Shown here: in pieces, positions 36,811 to 48,495 of the stretch
How positions within the stretch are numbered: position 1 is the stretch's first letter
How the letters are laid out: every line of letters starts with the position of its first letter
NCBI GenBank assembly: GCA_013396635.1
Contig: WBMW01001276.1
Location: forward strand, 197,519 to 261,518
Origin: Penelope pileata
Taxonomy: Eukaryota > Chordata > Aves > Galliformes > Cracidae
Direction: 5' to 3'
Length of the DNA: 64,000 nucleotides
Notes under the pieces: generated by a model
The model's input: the letters and a program-made list of their open reading frames with translations, nothing else
Databases searched by the model: none
What the model was told of the DNA's origin: nothing
Position numbers and translations under genes: made by a program

Positions 36811-39800
36811 ATTCAGTGCATCTTCACTATGTTAGCTAGCTGTTAAATATGGTTTTATGTTTTATTTGGCTTTGAGTTGCTCTTCAGCTGAATTTTCAAT
36901 TATATTTAAAAGCAGGAAGTGAGCAGAACTCTACAAGTCTGCAGAGTGGGGCTTATGTCAGTGTGCTAACTCATCATTGGTTTTAAAATTTATATTAGTC
37001 GACAGACAGGAATAAGAATCTTCAGTTTTTTGTTAAAAAGCAGAATTGTCACAGCCACAACTTTGCGGCAGAATGCCCTCTATTGCAGATAGATATATCA
37101 CTCTTAATCATACTGAGCTACTCTGGGTAAGCTGCTAGGTTGCTGTCACATCTATCTGGGGTTATTGTTGATTTTAAATCAAATCAGGGGATATTTAAAA
37201 AAAAAGTAAACAAGCCCTATGGCACCTCATCACTAGAAGTCTTCCAAGTATAGTTCCAGTGATTCTTCTGTGAAATATCTGGCAATAAAAAATTTTAGAA
37301 CAATACTCTTATAAGCATAAAATGTATTTAACGAGATTCCAATTACAGTTAACGGTTGCAGTTACAGAGATTAGACTTCATGCATGCCTAAATCAAAATG
37401 CAAGGGTTTAAAAATGCTAATTAGAGATTACTGTATGACTATTTGCTAATATCTTAGCAAATCTAAGAAATCTATTCACATCAAAGCAACATACAAGAAA
37501 ATACAGGAATAAAACTAAGGAATAGTCTGTTCCTTGCTGCAAAATGAGTTAGCAAGCCATACAGCTTCATTTCAGCCTTGATTAGATAGTTATAACATAT
37601 AGATTACTTGAAATGATATTTGTATTTTACAGGGCTTATTAGTAGTCCTCTACAACTTTTCTAATGGTGATTTGCAATTTCTTGAAATATTCATAAAACA
37701 TGCTAGAGAACTAATGGCTAGTAATTCATTTCACTCAAACATTCTGTATATAAATGCACTTAACAAAAAATTCCTTGTATACAGCTTTTTTAAAAAGATG
37801 ACTCTTAGCAAATGACTTTGACTGGTAAAAACAGTGCTTCTATAGAGATATTCAAGTATCTTTGAGTTAATAAGAAAATGGCTTAAATATCTAGTATTTA
37901 TTTCCTAGAAAATAGGTGGACAAAACTATGCATTTACTGTATCATTCATCAGCCCAATGACTTGTTTTGAAACCTGCTAGGCATATATCTGCTGTTCTTT
38001 CTTGCTTAGGAATCTTCTGTTATCAGGAGTTTTGCTGTTGTCTTCAGTGCAAGCACAGACTGTACTTGAAGACATAATTTAACTTTGATGCACAACCAAC
38101 TAACATTAAGAGCTGCATAGATGAGTATATCTAAATACTATAATATCTAATACAGTCAAAGTTCTACACGTGGAAGTTTCTACTTGCTTCTGTTCCTTTG
38201 TGCTGAATCTGATTTTTGAGTAGACCTGTGAGTCTTCATGTACGCTTTCTTACCACATGCACAGTAATTGTGTCTAAAGCCATCTTTCTTCCCTTGTTCT
38301 GGAATACTTCCACTACAGCTCTTGGTATGGATCCCAGAAGTGCTACATCGTAGGGAAATTCAGAAGGTCACGCTATGTTATGGAAGAATAATATAAAGAC
38401 TTATTGAATTATTTTAGCTGACTCTTGTCTGTACCATGACCAAATTTTATCTGCTTGTTAAGATTGCCTGAAAATCATTTCCTTCAGTTGCTAGTTAATA
38501 AGTGGTCTGAGGTTAATATGTTCAGAGATCAACCTGAAGAGGTTAACTGCTACCTGTAATCTTAGATCAGAATTGTCTAAAGACAACTTTAAGCCTACTT
38601 TATCAATAAAAAAATAACACTTTTGTAAATGTTCAGAGCTGAAGGCAACTTAAGTCAATGTCTTGTCCCTCATTAATAGACTATTATGGCGAGTTATCAG
38701 ATAGTTCTTATTACATAGCAGGAGTGGATTTTGATGGGTGTTCACTGATACTCAGTATTCCTTACTGAAGTTTATCTAGCATGCATCTGTTGAATTGCAC
38801 TAAATGGGCACAGGCTCTATACCAGCACCCTAAACACTAGCAGTCTTTATTCTGTTAACCTCTCCACCCTTGCTTGTTCAGTCCTGCTCCCAAGGGAGCA
38901 AAGATCTGTTAGCACCTTCTACATCGTTCATGTTTTGACCTTAGATTCGGTTTTCAGAATTTCAAATGCTCTGGGGGAAAACATATCTGTACAACAGTCA
39001 AACATTCACTAAAACAATAACAATTTTTTTTCACTCCTATAGTGTCACACTGAAGGATTCAAGTACTGTAACTGCTTTAGTGCAGCAGTCCACTGTCATT
39101 GTCATAACTTGTATAGCTCTGTTAAAAGAAGGTTTCATATACAAGCATAGTATATGTGAAGAACTATCAGCATTATAAACTGACATAATAATGTACCGAA
39201 AATACTCGCAATATGAGTTCAAGGTAGTTTAGAGCTTGAAATAGTTGGCGGTGGACTCAGATTCATAGTAATGCTTTTTCAGTAGGAAGGAGCTTGGGAT
39301 TTAATCTGTGTAAGACCTCCTGGTAATACTGATGTATGATTACCAATCATTCAGTTATTATTGTTTCTTACAAGTTCAGTAGATAATGCTCTGTGTTCTC
39401 AGCTGAGTGAATAAAAATACTTTGTGAAGAGCATATTCAGGATAGGAAAAGGTCAGGCCAGCTGTTATTAAATGTAAACGTTGTCCTTGCTCTATCTGTC
39501 CATCCCTTGGTCAATCTGAATTTCCTGAAGTTCTGTCAGTTTCTATAGCTCCTGTAAAAAACAGTGCAAAGTGAGCTGTTGCAATGCAAAATGATATTCT
39601 CATGCACCAGTGGTTCAATGTCATATACCCAGTAGAAAAAAACTTATTTCATTACTTACGTGAATGCTTTTTTTCACACATTTTGACTGTATTTCTAATG
39701 GAAGCTTTGTTTTATGTGACCAGATCACTTGAATAACTTCCTAACTGGCCAATGTTTTCAGTTACACTTCTCTAAATGCTAAGCCAGACTAGTGATTACT

Positions 39801-42633
39801 CTTGAAAACTGACTTGGACTTGCTGAGAGGTCCATTATCTTTGAGTGACACCTGCTATAAATACTTTGAGCTAAAAGTCTGAGTGCAAATGCTTTTGTTT
39901 TCCTTCTTGGGTAGGAAAAATAAAAAAGTTGAAACAGGTCTGTAAAGGTCAGTGTCATCTTTCTGGTGATTTAAAAGATTCTCATTTTAATAAAAGTAGA
40001 GAGAGATTTGAATTCAGCATCTCAGAAGTTGAAAATCTGCTACGGACGACCATGTAAAAATCTGGGCTGGAAGTTATCCATCTGATGGAAGTGACAGTAG
40101 CCTACTACCTTTCTCTGACCCTCAGGTTGTGCTTGTATCTAAGTATTGTTCTGTCTATACCCACATAACTTAAAGTTTCTTTTAGCTTTGGTGTCCTGAC
40201 TCTGCAGTGAAAGTGTTGCACAGTTCTCTTTTTCCTTTTCTGACTTTGATGACCTTCAGCACAGGGTTCTCTGGCCTCTGGGCACTGATGGGCACTAAGC
40301 TGGCTCTTCCTGTCGTTTGATAGGAGCCCTGTAAATCAGTTGGATGGTAACAAGTGAGTTGAAAAGCTCTTTTGAAGTTCAGAATACTAGTTGAATAAGA
40401 ACTTACAGGAGTTGTTGTTCCTACTAAGCAGGTGCTAGCAAATTACAGAAATTACCCAGGTGCTATTGCCTTCCTGGGACCCTAAGGAGGAAGCTCTGTG
40501 AGTGAGGGCTTTCTCGTGGGATAGAACTGAAGTTTTAGCCGTTTAGTTTTTTATTATTCATATTTTTATTAAGGAATTACTTATTTTTGGGGCAATTTGA
40601 AACTCAGGATTCCCACCACTTTGCTAATGACCTTTGCTAGAGCATTGTTCTAGCAAATGTTTAATAACTACAAAAGTTCTGGACTTGAGTTGAAGTGAAA
40701 AATTGTATATTGTGGGGTGATTGCAAAACTGGCTTTGTTAGACTCCCTAACAGTTCTCTTTATCTCTTTCTTTACTATTTTTTTTCTGTTTCTGAACAAA
40801 ATCTTTATTCTTAATTTGACAACATACAATTCAGTTCAGAAAGGCCAAGTGAGTTTTTCTGTTATGAGATGCTAACAAAATAGTGTGAAGTTATAGCTTG
40901 GCCAGAATTTTCTAGAATACATATCTATAATTTATGGTCAACACCCCAAAGGAAACTCATGAATATACTTACTGGGTCAGATAAAAGAAGTTTAATCTCT
41001 TTTATCTGCCCACTGTTCCTATAAAGGAGTCACTATTTTTGGTCTTAGTTGCAGGCTATGAATAATTTTTTGATCCGCAGTGAAGTGAACAATTTTCTTT
41101 TGGTCCCTAGAGAATTATCAGTTGCCCCTGAGACCTGGCTGTGGATGTTCTAAGTGGTTCCCTCTCTCTCTCCAGCTCCTTGTAGGTAACAGACTTTGCC
41201 ACCCAAATGTCTTATGCTACATATGTTCATGCGTTCCCTAAGAAGTGCCCTCTCCTCTTTCCAGGGGCTCCACTTGGACACATCTCCTTTCTCAAAGAGA
41301 TGAAATAGAAATTGTAATGAAATAAAACAACCACTACCCATAGCACTGACCTGAATGATCCTGGTCAGCAGAATGACTGTGCTAAAGGCATCAATTTATA
41401 GCATCAGATAATATATTCTAAGCCCAGTTGTCCTCAGTTCCCTTTAGCATGCTACATGTATTTAGAGAATGTTTTACAAACGGCTACTCTTATTGTCAAA
41501 CGCTTGCAATTCAGTTTAGCAACTGAGCTAGTTGTGAGCAGAATGGAAGGAAATGAACAAATTAATATGACAAGTATACAAGCATTACAATGTAAACTGC
41601 AGTTCTTATTATATACATGTTCATTCATAAGTGGATGCGGATGTTAGAATCTGATCATCAAGACTGAGTCCACTTCAGTACTTTTCCTTGCCTACAGAAA
41701 AATGAAGTTTGATTTAAGCTAAATGCTACTTTTAGAATTATGAAGCAGTTACCTCTCATCGAAATGTCTTAATAATGCATGACTTGTAAGAAAATGCTTC
41801 TCCCAGCTGATCAAGTTCCAAGCTTGAACTGTGAAGGGGAAAGAAACAGCCCATCTTTAAAGTAAAAAACAAACAAGCAAACAAAAAAACCTTAAATTCC
41901 TATGAAAAACAAATTATTAACTGGAGTTGTACTTCACATGATTTCAGTTAACTGCTTTTCATCTCAATTAGTTTCACAGGATAAAAAGAATCTAATATTA
42001 AGTTATAGTTAGCGCACCTAACATTTCCCAACAGCAACAGGAGCTTCAAATCTCATTTTCCTTGTAGTGTGGATGACCATATTTCACTTGACATTTTCTG
42101 GATCTGTATTATTCAGTAAGAAATTTTTGATATTAATTGCTACTTTATTGAGAAAACACATTAATAGAATTTCAGAAGAGCATTTAAGCTTCTTTGGTCA
42201 GTTTTACTGGAGTTACGTAATGTCAATTGTCACAATCGTGAATAGGTGGTAAATCTTAAGTCTCAGTTGAGTCTTCTTGCAGAAGTAATGATGAGTTCTG
42301 TAAGTAAAGATGGCAATGCTGGGGTAAAATAGTCCTTGATTTGTCTCACATAAAGTGTTAAACAACAAAAAACATGTTGTCTTGATAGTCTCAAGTTAAG
42401 AGTCCATCAGTTTTCTAGTAATTTATTATAGCCATTGTTCATGCTACCAAGGCTATAGGATGTTTACCAAATTTATCTCTTGAAACAGAGATGAGAAAAG
42501 CATGATGGTTTGCCTAGAGTGCAATAGGGAATGCTCTACATAAGGAAATTACTGACATGGAGAAAAAAGAGGCTGTAGAGATCTAGTAACCTGCTACATA
42601 ATTGTTAATCCATGGTTGTATTGATCAGAACTG

Positions 42634-42660
42634 TTTTTTTTTTTTTGTTTTTTTTTTTTT
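42634..42660. repeat. Poly(T) tract interrupted by one G
   Basis: T13, G, T13, followed by CCC. It is simple sequence. Confidence 0.85.
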
Positions 42661-43166
42661 CCCATCTAAATAAAGGAAGTCAGAGGCAGGCTTCAAAGAT
42701 AAATTAGCTTATTTAACTGCTTTAGAGCATGAGGCATCAGAATGAAGGCATACGCAGTTGAACACTCAAAATATTTGCTTGGTTGCTTATGGTAACACCA
42801 ACACATTTGGAAGAATTTCTTCCATTTTAGGAGTTCCTTACTTCTATTACTTACATCACTTTAGAATGGTGTTAAACCATTGAACTGCAAATCTTAGAGC
42901 TGCTATTTCTTCTGTTTGAATTTAGAAACTTATAGTAGTAAGAACTGGTAAAATGTGGGAAATGCAAATGCCATTCTCAATGTTGGCGGAAAAAATGGGA
43001 ATGTTTAACTTAAGCTAACTTACGATAGTAAGGGCTTCAGAGTCTCTATCACTGCTGCCACATTTAGATTAATGCTAAAGTAGGAATGCACGTAATTAAG
43101 GGACCGTGTTTTTTGCCCTCTACCTGTTACTTCCAGAATCCTGTTTTTGCTGGACACTTGCAACGG

Positions 43167-43190
43167 TTTTAAGTGAAATTTTAAGTGAAA
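43167..43190. repeat. 12-bp perfect tandem duplication
   Basis: TTTTAAGTGAAA occurs twice, head to tail, with no mismatch. It is probably a replication-slippage duplication. Confidence 0.8.
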
Positions 43191-45430
43191 TAGTGGACTG
43201 CTACAGGATTCATGTTGGTCTTTTATGATATGCGTTCTTTTGTCTGTTATTATAGGCTTAAGCATGATTAAGGTAAATATTGACTTAACTCTGAGCTTGA
43301 TTCAAAATTTCTAGTTTTATGTTTGTGTGAAGGACTCTAGAACTGTAATGCAAGGAAACAGATCAAATTTCTTCTTAAAAGGGATTAGAGAACAATCTGA
43401 TGTAGAAATTCTATATAAATATTTGTCAATGTTACTTTTCATTTAGACTGGTTGGATTGAAAATTGACTTAAGGAATACAAACAGAGAACCATGTGGTAA
43501 TAAAACGACAACATGTTGTGAAGGGCAGATTCTAAAGCTAATGTTGGGACCAGCGTAAATCAGTTGAAGCCAACTTTATAAATCAATGCAAAGTTTGAGT
43601 TTGGCAGCAGAAATCAATCTGCAGGTGATAGTACAATAGAATATATAATGAGGAAAAAAAATTGAGGAAGACATTGATTATTTTGCTGACGTAAAATGTG
43701 ATGTTTCCAGTAAGTGAAAATGTCTAATTTTTGTAGGTGTACACTCTAGGATTTTTATTTTTTAAAAAGACATTTGGAAAGGAAACAGTTACAGTACATC
43801 CTGCTTGTAAATCTAAAAATGCCTTTTCTGCCTGAGAGAAGTTGTACAGGAAGTATCCTCTATCCAGTGTGGATACTCAAAAAGTTATGTCAAAGTACAG
43901 CACATAGTGGGTTATTTCTTGCAATAACTCAAATTGTGTAAAGTGCTAAAGCCTATGAAGCAGTTGAAATTAAGATAGAGCTCTTAGTGTTCTTTGAATT
44001 GTTGGGACCATACAAAATCATTGGTGGTACAGCTGTTTAGTCTTTTCATTTTTTGGGTACTTTTCTGTTTAGGGAGCGTTAGGATGAATTCTGGTTTAGC
44101 ATGCAATATGTATTCTAAGCTATGGAACATCTTGATCAGATAATGAAGCATTTTAGGGTAATAAAAATGTAATCATAAGTAGTATACTGTTTAGTACAGG
44201 CTGTAGTACTAATGAAGATATTAGACAGGTGTTTAATCAGCTGCATTAACAAAACAAAAATGCAAGTAGCTTAAAATATTGACCTTCCAGTGGGAGGGAG
44301 GAGGTGACTGAGGCAGAAAACAGTGGCTAACAGGAAGAAGCACCCTCCTCAACCCTCATCTGATGATATTGACCTCTGTATTTGGATTGTGGAAACAGGG
44401 AAGGACTTTTCAGATCAACAGGAGGACAGTTAACGGCTTTTGGAAGTCTTTAGCCATAAGATGTACTTCAATTAATCTCATTACTTCCTAACTTATATAG
44501 CTTGAAATATAACAATGTCCTAATTTATGCATTATGTCTACTAACAGGCTTCAAAGTCAACATGCAATGAACCTGCTGACTGGAAACAATGAAAAACGGA
44601 AAAATTCTTGATTCAGTAATTCTTTATTTAAAGATCTTATTCACCAGGCAGAACTTACTAGTTTCCTAATTAATATTGCCCTGACCCTTTTAGAATCTTG
44701 TTACTTTTCAGATGGGGTCTAAAAATGTTTTATGTGAATGTGAATAGCTTTCAAATGAAAAAAATGTATAAAGCTTCCTGAAAAAAGTATGTATTTAATT
44801 CACTGAATTTTTAACTAGCATATTTTCTTTGGCATAGCTGTCATAGGGTCACTAGAAGAATGGAAAGGTAGAAGAAGATGACAAAAAATAGCTTTATTAC
44901 TAGCACAAGGCACTTCAAATCCTTTATTATGTAAAAAGTTCTCCTCCCGTGTTACAAGGTCTTGTTCCTCGGTTGTTGGACCCTGCCATTCCTGGCACCA
45001 CTTTAAAATGCGTTATCTCCAATATAAGATCTCTGCTGGGGCCAATGCCCTACATTTGCAGCTTTACTTTTAGCTATTACATTTTTAATCTTAGTGTATT
45101 AAGAGACTTCAGTAAGGATTAGAAGTATCTTGATGAAATACACTTTGTTATTTTTGTTTTATAAGTAACCAAATACAATTACCCATTAAATATATACCCA
45201 AAAGGAATCTTTAAGCTAAAAATAGTTTACAAGGCTTCTTTTTAGCAACTTTAATATTTCAATAAGGATACTGGAACTTTGTCAGATTTAACTTTTTCAT
45301 TATATAACAGACATGGACCAGTTTTTTGGACAATATAAGTTGAAACTATCCTACTGACTGTATGGTGTTCACCACAGAAGTTATACCTAAAAAACTTAGT
45401 TATGTGCTTAGTGTAAAGCTATGGGAGGAG

Positions 45431-45932
45431 TGTCGTGGTTTGACTCAGCAGATAGCTAAGTTCCACACAGTTATTCACTCACCCTCCCCCTTCCCCAAAT
45501 GGGACGGGGGAGAGAAGTGGAGAGAGATGCAGTAAAATGCGTGGGTTGAGATAAATGCTATTTACTAAAATAGTAAAGAGAACAAAAGAAATAACAGTAC
45601 ATATATATATATATATATATACAAAGAGGATACGCAGAGCAAGGGCTCACAGCCAGTGGCGACCCTTCCTCCCAGCTAGCCCCTTCCGTAACGAAGAGCA
45701 CCCCGAAACCCAACAAACCAATCACATGATGTTATATGGTATGGAATAGCTGTTTGGTCAATTTGGGTCAGCTGCCCTGGTCCTGTCCCCTCCCAGTTCC
45801 CAGCTCCTTATGCCCCCCTTAACTATTTCACTGGCAGAGGAATGCGGAAGTGAGTTATGTCCTCGGCTCCGCTCAACACTGCCAGGATGTTATCAGTATC
45901 TCTGAGGCCACAAGATAGCTTCATACTAGACA
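45431..45932 (-). mobile_element. Solo LTR, ERVL-like family, with (AT)n
   Basis: This is a 502 bp LTR on the minus strand, from TGTCTAGTATGAAGC (5' end, complement of 45932) to CAAACCACGACA (3' end at 45431). It is the same family as 3631-4148, with shared GACAGGACCAGGGCAGCTGA, AGTAAATAG and TTATCTCAAC. An (AT)n array at 45600-45620 sits where the other copy has its GTATATAA-like segment. The GGAAGGGGCTAGCTGGGAGG block is better preserved here. No retroviral internal region adjoins it, and no exact target-site duplication is seen. Confidence 0.78.
45600..45620. repeat. (AT)n microsatellite inside the LTR
   Basis: About ten AT units lie within the ERVL-like LTR. In LTR orientation they follow CTCTTTG, which matches the TTTTG preceding TATATAA in the copy at 3631-4148. 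Confidence 0.85.
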
Positions 45933-46249
45933 CTACGAGAAGCGTAACTTCTGTTAGAAACTAAGTCAAGGAGTCATCCTGATAATTATTTCTCTGAATG
46001 TTTACATTGTTCTCATGAATTATTCCGTAATTCATTGTAAACTGGAAGTGTCATGTTAGCTAACAGCAGTCTACTTCTCAGACTGATACTGTCCTGAGCA
46101 CAGTATGATTTCTAATAGCTCATATTTACATGGAAATTACTGTATGGAAATTTGATTAGGAAATATGAGGAGAAAGCTGTTTAACACTTGACTTTTTTTA
46201 GACATGCAATGTTGTCTTTGAAAAAATAATGAGTAACATTTTTCTTCGC

Positions 46250-46265
46250 TTTTTTTTTTTTTTTT
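46250..46265. repeat. Poly(T) tract, T16
   Basis: A homopolymer run in AT-rich sequence. Confidence 0.85.
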
Positions 46266-47220
46266 ACCTTGTCATTTTGTGACTTTTGTACACCTAGCAA
46301 GAGAACCACTTATTGTAAGAGCTTAATATACTACTGGCACACAGATACCTTTTCTGCTCTAGGACTAGTGACCTATTGTTTGCCGAGTAATCCGTTCAAG
46401 AAATAGGGCATTTGCAGCAGGTGATGGAATGCTGGACCCGAAGACAGTTTAGAGCTAGAAATCTGAGTACGAAAGACTGGCTGTATTAAACAGAAATACA
46501 GTAATCTGTTTACTTTCCTACTGAATGGTTTTCAATAGTGAAAAAAACAGGTCTTTGAACAGGGTTCTTAGAAAATATCAAAACTGCAGTTATCTAAAGT
46601 TGAAACAGATGATTTCACATTATTTTTATTTTGTTGTTTTTGTTTTTTATATGTCATGTAGAGAATACTCTCAACTAGGACAAATATAATGTGACTTTTG
46701 GCCTCCAAATAGATACTTTGGATAAAAATGCTTTCTATTTTTACTACTTTTATTCTAAACCTAAGCTATATCGTTCAGATCAAGAAAATAATGAAATCGC
46801 TTTCCTTCTTTTCTCTAGTTAACAGTTGAAATTGAGTCCTTTAGGATTAAAAATAGCAGGATAAAGTTCAAAGAAATATAGCTTGCTTAAGTCCTTCAAT
46901 GTATACATCTCTTATGGATAAGGTACTCAAAACTTCTAGATTTTCTTTCATGTTCGTCTGAGTTGCTGCTTCTGTATGAAACTTATTATCAGCCTCTTGA
47001 AGTAAGAGCAATTAAAAGCAATGTATCTGAGAGATTTCCTAACTGGAATCCTTCTGAGTTATCAGAAGGCTTGTGATCTTGAATCCCAAAATAGTAGTGT
47101 GCATTTCTTGTAGGTGCTTACTGCCTTCTCATGTTTCAGAAAAGGTAGCTTCATCTAAAAAAAAATTCGGAGGTCATAGGAAGGTTATTTAAATAAATAA
47201 GTTTCTCTTACATTCTAATC

Positions 47221-47237
47221 TTTTTTTTTTTTTTTTT
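47221..47237. repeat. Poly(T) tract, T17
   Basis: A homopolymer run followed by a C/T-rich stretch. Confidence 0.85.
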
Positions 47238-47959
47238 CCTTCTTTCCCCCTATTTTCGTTTGTTATAATAGGATAACTTGTGATATGCATCTGGTACCTT
47301 TCTTTTCCTTAGAAGTTGTTATAACGCTTCTGTTTCTAACCTACAATTTATGTTCTATTGTGTCCTACTGAAATTATTTCTTATTGCACATATTCCCCAG
47401 TTCAGATGTTTTTATTATTGTGCCCTTTTCAATTCACTAAGGATACCTTTACATTCTGAAAGAAACATAGTTCTTCAAAACATAAATGACCTAAATCTTA
47501 AGGAGAAATGTAGTATAATTTTCCATGAAGATTTCTATTTCAGTCTGTGATCCTGGAATATCATTCTTGAGTATCACAGATATGAAATTGTTCTAAAATG
47601 AATTTCCCATGAAAGTGACCTATCACCCAGCAGAGATTAAACATTTGCTTTGTAAGTATCATTCCTTCTGAATGAGAATTACACCATGGTGCATTGGATA
47701 TATTGTACATTATACTGGGCTGGGAAAAGAACAGTAAAGTGTACTTTAAAATGCATGAAATAATTTCTACTTGTTAGTAGTTATGAACACAATATGTTCT
47801 TTAAAAAGTTACTGAGGGAACACTTGTTAATTATTTGGCTGATGAATATTCAGGATTGCTAAACATCTGCAAAGCTAGTGGAGACAACAAAATTAAGAAC
47901 AAGCTTAATTTCACTTCTTGTTTGTTATTCTTGTCTTTAGTGCTATGATCATGAGGATA

Positions 47960-48495
47960 TTATATACCTCACCTGGAGTATTGTGTCCAGTTCTGGGGCC
48001 CCCAACACAAGAAGGATGTGAAGCTGTTGGAGCGGGTCCAGAGGAGGGCCACGAGGATGATCAGAGGGCTGGAGCACCTCCCCCACAAGGACAGGCTGAG
48101 AGAGTTAGGACTCTTCAGCCTGGAGAAGAGAAGGCTGCGGGGGGAACTGATAGCAGCCTTCCAGTACCTGAAGGGGGCCTACAGGAAAGCTGGGGAGGGG
48201 CTTTTTACAAGGATAGATAATGACAGAACAAGGAGTAATGGTTATAAACTGGAAGAGGGTAGATTTAGACTAGATATAAGGAAGAAATTCTTCCCTGTGA
48301 GGGTGGTGAGACACTGGAACAGGTTGCCCAGAGAAGTTGTGGATGCCCCCTCCCTGGAAGTATTCAAAGCCAGGCTGGATGGGGCTTTGGGCAACCTGGT
48401 CTAGTGGGAGGTGTCCTTGCCTATGGCAGGGGGGTTGGAACAAGATGATCTCTAAGGTCCCTTCCAACCTGAACCGTTCTATGATTCTATGATTA
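47960..48495 (+). mobile_element. CR1 LINE with intact C-terminal pol frame
   Basis: About 535 bp. It starts at the block TGGAGTATTGTGTCCAGTTC (L-E-Y-C-V-Q-F-W). A 128-codon frame (48018-48404) runs without interruption to the natural pol stop. It contains [43 protein letters not shown] and [10 protein letters not shown]. The tail has GGTTGGAACAAGATGATCTC and ends ATGATTCTATGATT. It is a clean, relatively young 3' stub. Confidence 0.95.

Larger units (their letters stand above)
36811..45430. other. Long stretch without recognised features
   Basis: About 8.6 kb of AT-rich sequence in which I recognise no CR1, LTR, DNA transposon, RNA gene or exon. Local simple sequence is T13-G-T13 at 42634-42660. 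A perfect 12-bp tandem duplication lies at 43167-43190. It is the most repeat-poor part of the window. Confidence 0.5.
45933..47959. other. Unannotated region
   Basis: No repeat family or gene is recognised. Poly(T) runs lie at 46250-46265 (T16) and 47221-47237 (T17). Confidence 0.45.
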
